Notes: generated by a model from the letters alone, not told the origin. A stretch of DNA of 64,000 nucleotides from Ruminococcus flavefaciens (GCF_900143025.1 NZ_FRCT01000002.1:186001-250000), one strand, 5' to 3'; positions 54,455 through 63,603 are shown, counted from the stretch's first letter. Numbers and translations are program-made.

Positions 54455-55321
54455 CTATTTTTTCAGAGCATCAAGTATTTTGCTGACAGCTCCGTAATAA
54501 TCCCCTTTCGATGATAAAGCATCAGCGTCTTTAAGTGCCTTTTCAATGTCAGATGAGATATTTTCAGATGAATGGGTAATTATCTTTCCGGATATCGTAT
54601 CAAGAAGGAACATAATGCCTTTATCATTTTTATACTTGCGGTCATAGTACTGCTGAAGTATCTGTTCATTAGGTGTATCGGAACTATTATGTGAAGCGAT
54701 AAGTGTTACGTCTTCTTTGCAGGAACTAAGGGATTTCTCGATTTTATCCAGTTGTACCGAATCAAATACCTGTGCATTGTCTACAACGTGCAAGGGACAA
54801 AGCTCGCCTAACTGTAAAAGGCGCATTATCGCAGAACGATAGTCCCCCTTGAACACCTCTTTAGTTTCCCAGTATACTGCATTATATTCATCCTTATCCG
54901 ATATACAGCTCAGACATGAACCTGATCTGAATATAGAATCATAATTTGTATCATTGTTTATAAGAACAATCAGGCCGCTTCCCTTTCCTTCATACAGCCT
55001 ATTGAATTCCTCGGCAGCATAATCATATGGCAGCTTTCCTTCAAGATCGTTCACGGTTATGACAGCTGCATTTATAAGCTTTTCCTTGTATAGCCAGCCT
55101 GCATAGTCGTTGCAGGCTTTTATCGTGTCTGCATCAAGGATATTGGCTTTATCAAAAATATATGTACCTTCAGCTGCTTCGACCTCACGCTCGGTAAAGG
55201 GCTGACTTGTAGTCTCCTCACGTTTTTCCTTGCCGGTGCTTTTTGGCGAACAGCCGCTGAATAAGAGTCCCGCAGCTGCTGCAAAAGCTATGGCAGATAA
55301 AATTTTTCTCAAAAAAATCAT
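54455..55321 (-). CDS. Lipoprotein with two TPM-like domains
   Basis: 288 residues: signal peptide with lipobox LFSGC, a Lys/Glu/Thr-rich linker, then a TPM (YgcG) domain (about 50-150; YIFDKANILDADTI, GSGLIVLINND) and a second, divergent copy (about 175-270; VDNAQVFDSVQLDKI, KGIMFLLD). The first copy is interrupted by a Cys-containing loop (GSCLSC). TPM domains are thought to act in envelope quality control. The start is uncertain: AAGGA touches the ATG, while a TTG three codons later (55312) has ideal 9-nt spacing. Confidence 0.78.
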   Translation of the reverse strand: MIFLRKILSAIAFAAAAGLLFSGCSPKSTGKEKREETTSQPFTEREVEAAEGTYIFDKANILDADTIKACNDYAGWLYKEKLINAAVITVNDLEGKLPYDYAAEEFNRLYEGKGSGLIVLINNDTNYDSIFRSGSCLSCISDKDEYNAVYWETKEVFKGDYRSAIMRLLQLGELCPLHVVDNAQVFDSVQLDKIEKSLSSCKEDVTLIASHNSSDTPNEQILQQYYDRKYKNDKGIMFLLDTISGKIITHSSENISSDIEKALKDADALSSKGDYYGAVSKILDALKK

Positions 55322-55330
55322 TCCTTGCTA

Positions 55331-55359
55331 TTGTATTCTCTCTTATATTTTAGTATAAT
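55331..55359 (+). promoter_or_regulatory. Promoter of the DNA glycosylase gene
   Basis: TTGTAT (55331-55336), 17 nt, TATAAT (55354-55359). It overlaps the divergent lipoprotein promoter. Confidence 0.6.
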
Positions 55360-55375
55360 TTAAATGAAAAATCAA
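55347..55375 (-). promoter_or_regulatory. Promoter of the TPM lipoprotein gene
   Basis: On the minus strand: TTGATT (55375-55370), 17 nt, TAAAAT (55352-55347). Confidence 0.6.
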
Positions 55376-55422
55376 GTGCTAATTTTGTTTAGATATATAA
55401 CTTTATTTTTAAGGAGGATATT

Positions 55423-56244
55423 ATGGATTATAGAGTACAAGGAAACGATATCATAGTTTACGAGCCTGATCTTGATCTTGACGAAACACTTGACTGCGGA
55501 CAGGCTTTCCGCTGGAAAAAGATACCGTCTGATTACATATGTACATATGAGGGGGCTTTTATCAATGATAAGCTTACTATTTCACAGACAGATAAAGGGA
55601 GTTTTATATTTCATAATACAGATGAAAATGACTTTATCTCAAAATGGATAGACTATTTTGATTTTGAAACAGATTACTCAGAACTGAAAAAGATCTTTTC
55701 TGAGGACGAAACGCTTTCAAAGGCTTGCAAATTCGCAGGTGGAATCCGTTTACTGAGACAGGATAGCTGGGAATGTCTTATTTCCTTTATTATTTCCCAG
55801 AATAATAATATTCCGAGAATAAAAGGCATTATAGATCGCCTTTGTGAGAATTATCACGGTAAATTTCCAGATTACAAAAAGCTTTCCAAGGAAACTGCCG
55901 ACTCTCTCGCATATCTGCGCAGTGGGTTCAGAGCAAAATATATTGCTGATGCAGCTTCTAAGGTTGCAAACGGTGAGATAGATCTTGCTGAAATTTCAAA
56001 AATGCCTATAGACGAAGCAAGAACTGCACATAAACAGATAAAGGGAGTAGGTCCGAAGGTTGCAGAATGTGTGCTTTTATTCGGTATGTACCGAACAGAA
56101 GCATTTCCTGTAGATGTATGGATAAAACGTGTTCTTGCCGAGTATTACCCTGACGGTTTTCCTGAATTTGCGAAAAAAGATGCAGGAATAGCCCAACAGT
56201 ATCTTTTTCACTATATCCGAAGTATTTCCAAACAAAGTGAATAA
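55423..56244 (+). CDS. 8-oxoguanine DNA glycosylase (OGG1-type, HhH-GPD)
   Basis: Removes oxidised guanine and nicks the abasic site. 273 residues: an OGG N-terminal domain (about 10-100; LDLDETLDCGQAFRW) and a HhH-GPD domain with FIISQNNNIPRIK, hairpin IKGVGPKVAEC containing the Schiff-base Lys212, and the catalytic Asp231 in VDVWIKR. The lysine makes it a bifunctional glycosylase/lyase. AAGGAGG precedes the ATG. It suits an anaerobe facing oxidative bursts. Confidence 0.94.
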   Translation: MDYRVQGNDIIVYEPDLDLDETLDCGQAFRWKKIPSDYICTYEGAFINDKLTISQTDKGSFIFHNTDENDFISKWIDYFDFETDYSELKKIFSEDETLSKACKFAGGIRLLRQDSWECLISFIISQNNNIPRIKGIIDRLCENYHGKFPDYKKLSKETADSLAYLRSGFRAKYIADAASKVANGEIDLAEISKMPIDEARTAHKQIKGVGPKVAECVLLFGMYRTEAFPVDVWIKRVLAEYYPDGFPEFAKKDAGIAQQYLFHYIRSISKQSE

Positions 56245-56295
56245 CAGAACTTTTTTATGCCAATAATCTCGATGAATATTTTCATCGGAGGTATT

Positions 56296-56547
56296 ATGAT
56301 AAAAGGTGTAAATAAGAAGATCATAGAGATCAATAATCCCGACAGCTTATATTTTGAGAAAGCTGTTCTCTATGTCAGACCAAATATAACTATATTGCCT
56401 GAGGCTGTATCACAAAAAGAAGCGCAGCGCGTGCTATCTGCACTTATTTCTGCAAAGCAAGGCAGAAATCGTATTTTAAAATACAGACGGCATATCATAA
56501 TTCTGAGTTTGATCGGTATTATTATAGCTTTTCTCTTATTTTTGTAA
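56296..56547 (+). CDS. Small C-tail-anchored membrane protein
   Basis: 83 residues: a soluble N-terminus (MIKGVNKKIIEINNPDS, FEKAVLYVRP), a basic segment (RNRILKYRRH) and one C-terminal membrane helix (about 65-83), with the N-terminus in the cytosol by the positive-inside rule. This start pattern is common in small Clostridia proteins of unknown role. ATG 56296 is chosen for GGAGGT 4-5 nt upstream; the frame extends further without an SD. It follows the glycosylase gene by 51 nt. Confidence 0.68.
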   Translation: MIKGVNKKIIEINNPDSLYFEKAVLYVRPNITILPEAVSQKEAQRVLSALISAKQGRNRILKYRRHIIILSLIGIIIAFLLFL

Positions 56548-56590
56548 TACAGGTTCGATGCAGTATAAAAATGAGCATTTTTTACAGACA

Positions 56591-56619
56591 TTGATTTATA
56601 TGCTGTTTTATGATATAAT
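56591..56619 (+). promoter_or_regulatory. Promoter of the AraC-type regulator gene
   Basis: TTGATT (56591-56596), 17 nt, TATAAT (56614-56619). A small hairpin TTGCTC/GAGCAA (56632-56648) sits at the very 5' end of the mRNA, touching the SD (AGGAG). Confidence 0.65.
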
Positions 56620-56662
56620 ATTAGTACAATATTGCTCTTACTGAGCAAAGGAGCGTGTTTAC

Positions 56663-57526
56663 GTGGATAATACTGAAAATAAAAGTTTCGGAAACAAGCT
56701 TTCAAAAAGAATAATCTGTACACCAAGCCCCTCCGCAAAAAGTACTTTCTTTTATATACAGGAAGCAGGCTGCGCGAAATCGGAGGAAAATGCTGCTATA
56801 CAGCGTCAGGATCTGGAATCTTTTCTCATTGCCGCTGTTGTAAGCGGCAAAGGTGTACTTTCAGTCAATGGAGAAAATCTCAGGCTTGAACAAGGAGATT
56901 GTTTCTTTATTGATTGCAGATCACCGTTTTTTTATAAAAGCTCGGACAGAGACCCGTGGGAGCTTTTATGGATACATTTTAACGGAGCTACCTCACAGCA
57001 ATATTATGATTATTTTATATCACAGTCAAAAAACGTTTTCAGACCTGCTTTCTTTGACAAAGTCGTTTCTGCGATAACGGATATACTCGAAGTCAACGAA
57101 AAAAAAGAACCTGATGCGGAAATAGCCACATCAAAATATATAGTTGATATCCTTACCCTTGCACTTTCAGTCAATATATCAGATCAGCAGTATGATTCGG
57201 CTTTGAAGCAGAAGCTTGCAGCTGTAAATAATTACATTGATGATCATTTTACTGAGGATCTTTCGCTTGAGAAGCTTTCATCTCAGTTTTACATAAGCAA
57301 ATACTATCTTACAAGAGAATACAAACGAATATACGGCAAGACGATATTCCAGCATATAATCAATGCACGTATTAATTACGGAAAAAATCTTTTGCGTTTC
57401 TCTGATAAATCCGTTGAAGAAATAGCTCATTTATGTGGATTCAACGATCAGAGCTATTTTGCGAGACAATTCAAAAAAGCCGAAAATCTGACCTGTTTTG
57501 CATACAGGAAAATGTGGAGAGACTAA
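56663..57526 (+). CDS. AraC family transcriptional regulator
   Basis: 287 residues: N-terminal cupin-like ligand domain (about 25-120; LRLEQGDCFFIDCRSPFFYKS, WELLWIHFNG) typical of carbohydrate-sensing AraC members, and two C-terminal HTH motifs (about 190-285; SLEKLSSQFYISKYYLTREYK and SVEEIAHLCGFNDQSYFARQFK). The start is GTG at 56663 with AAAGGAG about 9 nt upstream. No sugar-use genes adjoin it, so its targets are unknown. Ends at a perfect bidirectional terminator. Confidence 0.92.
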   Translation: MDNTENKSFGNKLSKRIICTPSPSAKSTFFYIQEAGCAKSEENAAIQRQDLESFLIAAVVSGKGVLSVNGENLRLEQGDCFFIDCRSPFFYKSSDRDPWELLWIHFNGATSQQYYDYFISQSKNVFRPAFFDKVVSAITDILEVNEKKEPDAEIATSKYIVDILTLALSVNISDQQYDSALKQKLAAVNNYIDDHFTEDLSLEKLSSQFYISKYYLTREYKRIYGKTIFQHIINARINYGKNLLRFSDKSVEEIAHLCGFNDQSYFARQFKKAENLTCFAYRKMWRD

Positions 57527-57542
57527 TATCAGTATTATAAAT

Positions 57543-57570
57543 AAAAAAGAGAGCTTACGCTCTCTTTTTT
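57543..57570. terminator. Bidirectional terminator between the AraC gene and rnpB
   Basis: A 12-bp perfect stem AAAAAAGAGAGC/GCTCTCTTTTTT with a TTAC loop; strong on both strands. Confidence 0.92.
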
Positions 57571-57575
57571 ATTGT

Positions 57576-57915
57576 GACCAGACCGATAAGCCGGGTTCTG
57601 TCGGGTGCGGTAATTTATCTACGCTTATCGTCGCCGATAAGCTGAAGCCGTCATTACTTATTATCCGCCGAGCAGACGTTAAGATAACAAGCACCAATAG
57701 ACGTTGCATCGAATAGGGTTTACATAGCAGTACTGTCTCCAGTACTCTGGTGAGCTCTTACCTCGCCTTTCCACCATCACCGTCATAAGACGGCAGTATA
57801 TCTCTGTTGCACTTGCCCTAAGGTCACCCTCGGCTGCCGTTAGCAGCTATCCTGCTCTATGATGCCCGGACTTTCCTCGTAAACATAAACGTTTCCGCTA
57901 CCGCATAGTCTGCTC
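57576..57915 (-). ncRNA. rnpB: RNase P RNA (type A)
   Basis: Catalytic RNA that matures tRNA 5' ends. On the minus strand it begins GAGCAGACT, has the conserved GAGGAAAGTCCGGGC (P4/J3-4) near the 5' end, the AGTGCAACAGAGA stretch of J11/12, and ends ACAGAACCCGGCTTATCGG then GGTCTGGTC, which closes P1 with the 5' end. The length (about 340 nt) and the P10-P12 layout fit the ancestral type A of Clostridia rather than the Bacillus type B. Confidence 0.95.
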
Positions 57916-57923
57916 ACCTGATA

Positions 57924-57952
57924 ATGATATCATTTTTTTTGACAAAAGTCAA
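57924..57952 (-). promoter_or_regulatory. Promoter of rnpB
   Basis: On the minus strand: TTGACT (57952-57947), 17 nt, TATCAT (57929-57924). The -35 lies in the last codons of the upstream ydbT-like gene. Confidence 0.75.
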
Positions 57953-59412
57953 GCACTAACTTTACTGCCAAGATCATATCCGAGCTTTTGGGCTATCTTT
58001 TGCACTTCAGATGCTTTCATAGCCTTTATCCTGAATCTTTTGTGTTCTTCACCTTCAAACCATATGCTCATAGCGCATCTGCCGTTCATTGCCTGAAGAA
58101 GATTTTGTTCCAGTTCGATTTTAATGACTTTCTCTTTTTCCGATACTACTGTATGAAATCTCGTCCATGCTGAGCATCTGACCATTATTTTATCCTCATA
58201 TAAAGCAACTCCGCTCGTTAAAAGAGCAACGAATTTAACTATTACGAACCATACAGCGGGTATTTCAAGCATTACCGCTATAAAAAACGATAGTTCCTCA
58301 AAGCGAGGATATAATCGTGCTATCCAATCATGCGAAGGGATTATCAGTGACGTAACTAAAAGCGGAATCAGCAGATATGAACCAATTCCCGCGGGCTGAG
58401 CACTGTAATCATTTTTTATTCCGCTGTAAATACCGATTGCATTAAGATCTTTACTCAGATTTTTTTCGAATTTTACAGGCAAAAGCACAGGAAGCCTGTT
58501 TTTGGAAGAACCATAACCGGGACAATTGATATTTACCGCAACTGCGCCGAAAAGCTTCATAATAAGATTTTGCCTCAGGTCTGTATAATTTATATGAGAA
58601 GTTTTTATACGATATTCTTTTCTGTTAAGTATACCATAGCCTATCTTCATGTACTTTTTGTCACATTCTATGACAAATTTTCCGTATCTGAAAAGATTGA
58701 CAAGGAATGACAGAAACCATGAAATAATAAAGAAAACACCTATAAAAAGAGCTGCTGTAGGAATTTTCAATACTAATTTTTCTGATATTTTAGCAGTTTC
58801 TGCTGTAATAAGATTAAGGGAACGACTTATGATGTTGTAAGCAATATCGCCGCCTTTAAAGAAAAAAGTAGCAACGTATATCGTTCCGGAAAAACCGCTT
58901 GAGAAAAAAATCGAAAACAAAAGGACTGACAGCATATTGATTTGAGGAAGTCCTTCTATTTTTTTCTTTTCATTTATATCGGGCATATGGAGCATTATCG
59001 CTTCAAAAGCCTTTTTACCGACAATAAGCTTCATATCAACTGTCTTGAATATGCCTGCACGGGTATCACATCGAAATCTCAGAGCTTTGAACGGTGCAAG
59101 ATAAAATGGCTGTTCTACGGTTGTTGAACTTATATTTTTGTACGGAATATAGGTATTGACTCTTACAAAAACACCGTCACGATGAATTATCTCCTCACTT
59201 GTAAAATCTATTCGGGAGAAAAACCACCTTACAAATCCGAAAACAAGGATAGCCCCAAGTACAGCGATATCGAACCATGCACCCTTTACCCAGCTGTAGA
59301 ACCAGTCTTTATCAAAATGATAGGTATAAATACCGCGCATAAGCGGAAAAACAAGGAGCCATATATTCTTTGCCGAGTATTTCAGCATTTTTATGGGGTG
59401 CTCATGGTACAT
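57949..59412 (-). CDS. YdbT-like membrane protein with PH domains
   Basis: 487 residues: two N-terminal membrane helices, then bacterial PH (bPH_2) domains alternating with further helix pairs (about 165-235 and 365-400). EIIHRDGVFVRVNTYIPYKNIS and KKYMKIGYGILNRKEYRIKTSHI are two bPH cores. In B. subtilis YdbS and YdbT form a pair linked to envelope stress. It overlaps the upstream ydbS-like gene by 11 nt. GGGGGGA precedes the ATG. The function is not known in detail. Confidence 0.87.
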   Translation of the reverse strand: MYHEHPIKMLKYSAKNIWLLVFPLMRGIYTYHFDKDWFYSWVKGAWFDIAVLGAILVFGFVRWFFSRIDFTSEEIIHRDGVFVRVNTYIPYKNISSTTVEQPFYLAPFKALRFRCDTRAGIFKTVDMKLIVGKKAFEAIMLHMPDINEKKKIEGLPQINMLSVLLFSIFFSSGFSGTIYVATFFFKGGDIAYNIISRSLNLITAETAKISEKLVLKIPTAALFIGVFFIISWFLSFLVNLFRYGKFVIECDKKYMKIGYGILNRKEYRIKTSHINYTDLRQNLIMKLFGAVAVNINCPGYGSSKNRLPVLLPVKFEKNLSKDLNAIGIYSGIKNDYSAQPAGIGSYLLIPLLVTSLIIPSHDWIARLYPRFEELSFFIAVMLEIPAVWFVIVKFVALLTSGVALYEDKIMVRCSAWTRFHTVVSEKEKVIKIELEQNLLQAMNGRCAMSIWFEGEEHKRFRIKAMKASEVQKIAQKLGYDLGSKVSA

Positions 59413-59854
59413 ACCTGTCCCCCCTTAAATTAATAGTGCCGGAAAGCTTTATTATTTCCTTTGCGTCAGACTGTTTCAGAAAAAGCAGACGAAGCTGACC
59501 ACCGTAAACAAAGAATATTATAAAATTAAATCCCGTATACTGTGAAAAAGGACTGCTTATGACTGTTGTATATTGAACAGAGGAATATCTTACGGATTGA
59601 TGTACCTTTATAAAAACGCCGCTGCTTTTTATCACCTCGGTTTTAGTCGCTATATAGCTTATGGAAGAAAAATAGAGAGGTAAATGAATAAACATCTCAA
59701 AGCAGGCAACTGCGATAGTTCCGAGGGTTATTGCAAAAACAACATTATCCATCGGCAGAAAATATCTGGCTGCAGCAATAATTATAACTGATGCAGCTGT
59801 AATAAGTATGCGCAATGTGCTGAGACAACGCCTGTCAGGTATATATTGTTTCAT
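59402..59854 (-). CDS. YdbS-like PH-domain membrane protein
   Basis: 150 residues: two membrane helices (about 15-35, 40-62) and one bPH domain (about 70-145; TKTEVIKSSGVFIKVHQSVRYSSVQYTTV). The classical YdbS partner of the downstream YdbT-like gene; the two overlap by 11 nt and are coupled. GGGGGAGG precedes the ATG. Proposed role in envelope homeostasis or resistance to antimicrobial compounds, from the B. subtilis pair. Confidence 0.85.
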   Translation of the reverse strand: MKQYIPDRRCLSTLRILITAASVIIIAAARYFLPMDNVVFAITLGTIAVACFEMFIHLPLYFSSISYIATKTEVIKSSGVFIKVHQSVRYSSVQYTTVISSPFSQYTGFNFIIFFVYGGQLRLLFLKQSDAKEIIKLSGTINLRGDRYVP

Positions 59855-59961
59855 TCTCCTCCCCCTTTCAAAGTATATTTTTATTATAACACAAATAAAA
59901 TTTAATGTAAAAGGAAAATTAAAAACAAATTGTAAACTTTAACGCTTAAAACAGGAGAAAA

Positions 59962-61236
59962 ATGATATTTATGCTCGAAAAAATAAATGCTTTGATATGG
60001 GGCAACGGATTAATTGTTTTGCTTTTATTGATAGGTACCATGTATACGTTCAGGCTGAAAGCAATACAATTCAGAATGTTCCCATATTTGTTTAAAAGCT
60101 TTCGCAATAAGGAAATACGCAAAAAACAGTTCAGAACACTATGTATGTCACTTGGTACAGCAATGGGAACGGGTAATATTACGGGAGTTGCCTCAGCAAT
60201 AGCTATAGGCGGAGCAGGTGCGGTCTTCTGGATGTGGATATCGGCATTTCTCGGAATGGCGACTGTATATGCTGAAAACAGCCTGTCTGCAAGGTACAGC
60301 GATGAACGGCTTAAAGGACCTATGGCATACCTTACTAAGGGTACAGGCTGTATAAAGCTTGCATCAGCCTTTTCGTTCTGCTGTTTATTGGCGTCATTCG
60401 GAATGGGCGGAATGGTACAGATCAACGCAATGTCAGAAAGTATAAAGTGCTGTTCAAGAATAAGCCCATTTTACTTGTCAGCGATCGTATTTATTGTTGT
60501 TGTTTCTATTGTCTGCGGAGGGGCAAAAAGAATAGAAAACGCCGCGAAGATATTTCTGCCCTTTGCGACTGTATTTTATGTAGCTGTTTGTATAGTTGTT
60601 ATTTATAAAACGCGTTCAGAGCTTCCGAATGTGTTTACAAGAATATTTAAGGAAGCTTTAGGATTTGAGCAGTGTATCGGCGGAATATCGGGATACGGTA
60701 TAAAAAGAGCTGTCTCGGTGGGAATACGACGGGGTGTTTTTTCAAATGAAGCAGGGCTTGGCAGCTCGCCTATACTTCACAGTTCGGCTGATAACTTTAA
60801 AGATGATGAATTACAGGGAATGTGCGCCATGTTTGAGGTCTTTATAGATACGATGATATGCTGCACGATTACTGCGATAACTATACTTTCTGCATCATCT
60901 GACGGTACTGTTCAAGGAGCCTTCAGCCTTATTTCAGGACATTATTCAGGTCATATTATTGCTATTTTAATGATAGTATTTGCTTTCTGTACAGTTATAG
61001 GTTGGTATTACTGCGGTGAAACGGCTTTTCTTTTTCTTGCTCCTAAAGGTTTAAGAACAGTATTTTCGTTCGTTTTTTCCTTTGTTGCAGCACTGGGGGC
61101 AATTATCAAAGCTGAAAAAGCGTGGACGATATCGGATATTTTTAACGGATTAATGGCTTTTTTCAATATTATCGGACTTATTTTACTCATGAATCATGTA
61201 AAAGGAATAAAACATTCAGATACTGTCAATAAATAA
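59962..61236 (+). CDS. Sodium:alanine/glycine symporter (AGCS family)
   Basis: Imports alanine or glycine with Na+. 424 residues, about ten membrane helices. Family features: CMSLGTAMGTGNITGVASAIAIGGAGAVFWMW (helices 2-3, Na+ and substrate sites), GGISGYGIKRAVSVGIRRGVFSNEAGLGSSP (a hallmark stretch), and CTVIGWYYCGE. At 424 it is slightly short for the family. Start uncertain: ATG 59962 has AGGAG only 4 nt upstream, ATG 59971 has it 13 nt upstream. It can use the Na+ gradient made by the decarboxylase and ATPase seen in this window. Confidence 0.92.
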   Translation: MIFMLEKINALIWGNGLIVLLLLIGTMYTFRLKAIQFRMFPYLFKSFRNKEIRKKQFRTLCMSLGTAMGTGNITGVASAIAIGGAGAVFWMWISAFLGMATVYAENSLSARYSDERLKGPMAYLTKGTGCIKLASAFSFCCLLASFGMGGMVQINAMSESIKCCSRISPFYLSAIVFIVVVSIVCGGAKRIENAAKIFLPFATVFYVAVCIVVIYKTRSELPNVFTRIFKEALGFEQCIGGISGYGIKRAVSVGIRRGVFSNEAGLGSSPILHSSADNFKDDELQGMCAMFEVFIDTMICCTITAITILSASSDGTVQGAFSLISGHYSGHIIAILMIVFAFCTVIGWYYCGETAFLFLAPKGLRTVFSFVFSFVAALGAIIKAEKAWTISDIFNGLMAFFNIIGLILLMNHVKGIKHSDTVNK

Positions 61237-61749
61237 TATGCGGATTTAGCGTTGTGCGTCTTTTTTTGCCAATAATACAGCATATAATAATTATCTAATA
61301 CCACAATAAATTCAACCGTATGTAAAAATTTATTGATTTTGCCAAATGTTGGTTTTGTAGTCCTTTTTCTATTGACATAAGCAATTTGTTTTTGTATAAT
61401 TATAGTGTGAATAATTGTGCCTGCTCATACAGATGCAGTGGGTTTGATATATTAAGGCTTTTATGACAAAAAACGTCATTAAGATATAACCGCAGGGCGA
61501 TTCGCGGTATAATTGCTTCGGAATTCAAATATTAAATTGGTCACATATTTTTATCAGGTTCGGCTCAGGAGTAAAAGAGCTTGTACGTTCGCCTGTTTAT
61601 ATGTGGTCAGTATTTTTATCGCCAATTTTAGCTGCTTTTATAAGCGGTGGTTAGTTTTATATTATTTTTCCGATGCCTTCTACATATTTTCAAGACTTTC
61701 GCGTCGTTCATGCGGAAGTTTTCCCTATTTTTGAAAGCGAGGTCATATA
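61237..61749 (+). other. 513-nt intergenic region with the RNase J leader
   Basis: The first 135 nt are AT-rich. A perfect promoter lies at 61372-61400, then a leader of about 340 nt without a convincing gene. The leader has hairpins ATGAC/GTCAT (near 61464-61480), CCGC/GCGG (near 61490-61508), CACATAT/ATATGTG with CAGG/CCTG (about 61542-61605), and an in-frame stretch at 61490-61652 coding a protein-like sequence (FGSGVKELVRSPVYMW) but with no start codon. Confidence 0.55.
61372..61400 (+). promoter_or_regulatory. Promoter of rnj
   Basis: Perfect TTGACA (61372-61377), 17 nt, TATAAT (61395-61400), about 350 nt before the start codon. Confidence 0.82.
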
Positions 61750-63582
61750 GTGAACGAAAAAGAAAAAAACACAAGGACAAAGCAGAATTCTGCAACTGCG
61801 CCTAAAAGAACTTACCGTAAGAGAACATCTGCAAAAGAGAAAACCGTAAGCGAGAAGAAGGTAAAGGCTGAAACAGCTGCTACAACAAAGCCTAAAACAA
61901 GCAGAAAACCTAAGGAAGTTAAGAAAACTCCGGTAAAGATAATTCCTCTTGGCGGTCTTAATGAGATCGGTAAGAATATGACTGTATTTGAATGTTCAAA
62001 CGATATTTTCATTCTTGACTGCGGTCTTGCTTTTCCTGATGCGGATATGCCGGGTGTTGATATAGTTATCCCTGATTTTACCTATGTTGAACGCAATAAG
62101 GAGAAGATCAGAGGTATCGTTATAACTCATGGACATGAGGACCACATAGGCGGACTTGCCTATCTTCTTAAAAAGATAAATGTGCCTGTTTATGCAACAC
62201 GCCTTACAATAGGTCTTATTGAAGGAAAACTCAAGGAGCAGGGACTTTACGGAAAGGTAAATCTCAATATCGTTGAGCCTAAAAAGACTGTGAAAATGGG
62301 CTGTATGGCTGTTGAATTCATAAAGGTCAACCATTCTATCCCTGATTCGGTAGGTATGGCTATCCATACTCCGGCAGGTGTTATAGTTCATACAGGCGAC
62401 TTTAAGGTCGATTATTCCCCTATCGACGGTAAGATCATTGATCTTGCCAGATTTGGCGAACTTGGAAGCCGCGGTGTACTTGCACTGATGGCAGACTCTA
62501 CCAATGCAGAACGTGCAGGTTATACTCATTCAGAGCGAACAGTCGGCGAGTCGTTTGATAAGCTTTTCCAGAAAGGTGAGGGTAAGCGTATAATAATCGC
62601 TACATTCTCATCTAATATCCACCGTGTACAGCAGATCGTAAACTGTGCTGAGAGATACGGCAGAAAGGTCGCTGTGTTCGGAAGAAGCATGGTAAATGTT
62701 ATTAATACAGCTATCGAGCTTGGCTATCTTGATGTTCCTGACGGTATATTCATTGATATTGAAATGATGAACCGCTATGAGAGCGAGAGGATAGTTCTTA
62801 TCACTACAGGAAGTCAGGGCGAACCAATGTCTGCTCTTACAAGAATGGCTATGAATGACCATAAAAAGGTCAATATCACTCCTATGGACTTCATAATCAT
62901 CTCTGCTACTCCTATTCCGGGCAACGAAAAGTTCGTTACCAGAGTTGTAAATGAGCTTATGAAATCAGGTGCGGAAGTTGTTTATGAGGCTATGTACGAA
63001 GTCCATGTTTCAGGTCATGCCTGTCAGGAAGAATTAAAGCTTATGCAGGCTCTTACAAAGCCAAAGTTCTTTATTCCTGTTCACGGAGAGTACAAGCATC
63101 TCAAAAAACACGCTGATCTTGCAAAGCAAATGGGCCTTCCAAGTGAAAATGTAATAATTGCAGAAATAGGAAATGTTATCGAAACAGATGGCAATACCAT
63201 GAAGGTTGTTTCTCAGGTGCCTGCGGGAAGAGTTCTGGTAGACGGTCTTGGTGTAGGCGATGTCGGCTCGATAGTTCTCAGAGACAGAAAACATCTTGCT
63301 CAGGACGGTCTTATCATAATCGTTATCGGAATTGAAAGAAGCACAAATGAAATAGTTGCGGGTCCTGATATAATATCCAGAGGATTTGTATATGTACGAG
63401 AGTCCGAAGAACTTATGGAAGAAGCTAAAGGCCTTCTCACTGATACTCTCGCAAATTGCTCGGCAAGTGAATTAAGAGAGTGGAATTCTCTCAAAGGAAA
63501 GCTTCGTGATGCACTTTCTGATTATATTTATCAGAAAACAAAGCGCAGTCCTATGATCCTTCCTATAATTATGGAGACGTGA
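61750..63582 (+). CDS. rnj: Ribonuclease J
   Basis: An mRNA-degrading and rRNA-maturing enzyme with 5'-3' exo and endo activity. 610 residues: an unusual N-terminal extension of about 60 residues, almost all Lys/Thr/Ala/Glu, then a metallo-beta-lactamase domain with HGHEDH (127-132) zinc site, a beta-CASP domain (ADSTNAERAG, ATFSSNIHRVQQI, TTGSQGEPMSALTRM, HVSGHA), and the C-terminal domain. The start is GTG at 61750 with GAGG upstream. The core without the extension equals normal RNase J length. The GdpP-like gene follows by 21 nt. Confidence 0.95.
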   Translation: MNEKEKNTRTKQNSATAPKRTYRKRTSAKEKTVSEKKVKAETAATTKPKTSRKPKEVKKTPVKIIPLGGLNEIGKNMTVFECSNDIFILDCGLAFPDADMPGVDIVIPDFTYVERNKEKIRGIVITHGHEDHIGGLAYLLKKINVPVYATRLTIGLIEGKLKEQGLYGKVNLNIVEPKKTVKMGCMAVEFIKVNHSIPDSVGMAIHTPAGVIVHTGDFKVDYSPIDGKIIDLARFGELGSRGVLALMADSTNAERAGYTHSERTVGESFDKLFQKGEGKRIIIATFSSNIHRVQQIVNCAERYGRKVAVFGRSMVNVINTAIELGYLDVPDGIFIDIEMMNRYESERIVLITTGSQGEPMSALTRMAMNDHKKVNITPMDFIIISATPIPGNEKFVTRVVNELMKSGAEVVYEAMYEVHVSGHACQEELKLMQALTKPKFFIPVHGEYKHLKKHADLAKQMGLPSENVIIAEIGNVIETDGNTMKVVSQVPAGRVLVDGLGVGDVGSIVLRDRKHLAQDGLIIIVIGIERSTNEIVAGPDIISRGFVYVRESEELMEEAKGLLTDTLANCSASELREWNSLKGKLRDALSDYIYQKTKRSPMILPIIMET

Positions 63583-63603
63583 TTTTCCGAAAGGAGATTT
63601 AAG

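Noticed and set aside
57498..57716. Plus-strand frame over the 3' half of rnpB
   Set aside because: The sequence is RNase P RNA on the other strand, with all its conserved blocks.
61513..61734. 73-codon frame in the RNase J leader
   Set aside because: No SD, Cys/Phe/Arg-rich random product, and it overlaps the hairpins of the leader.
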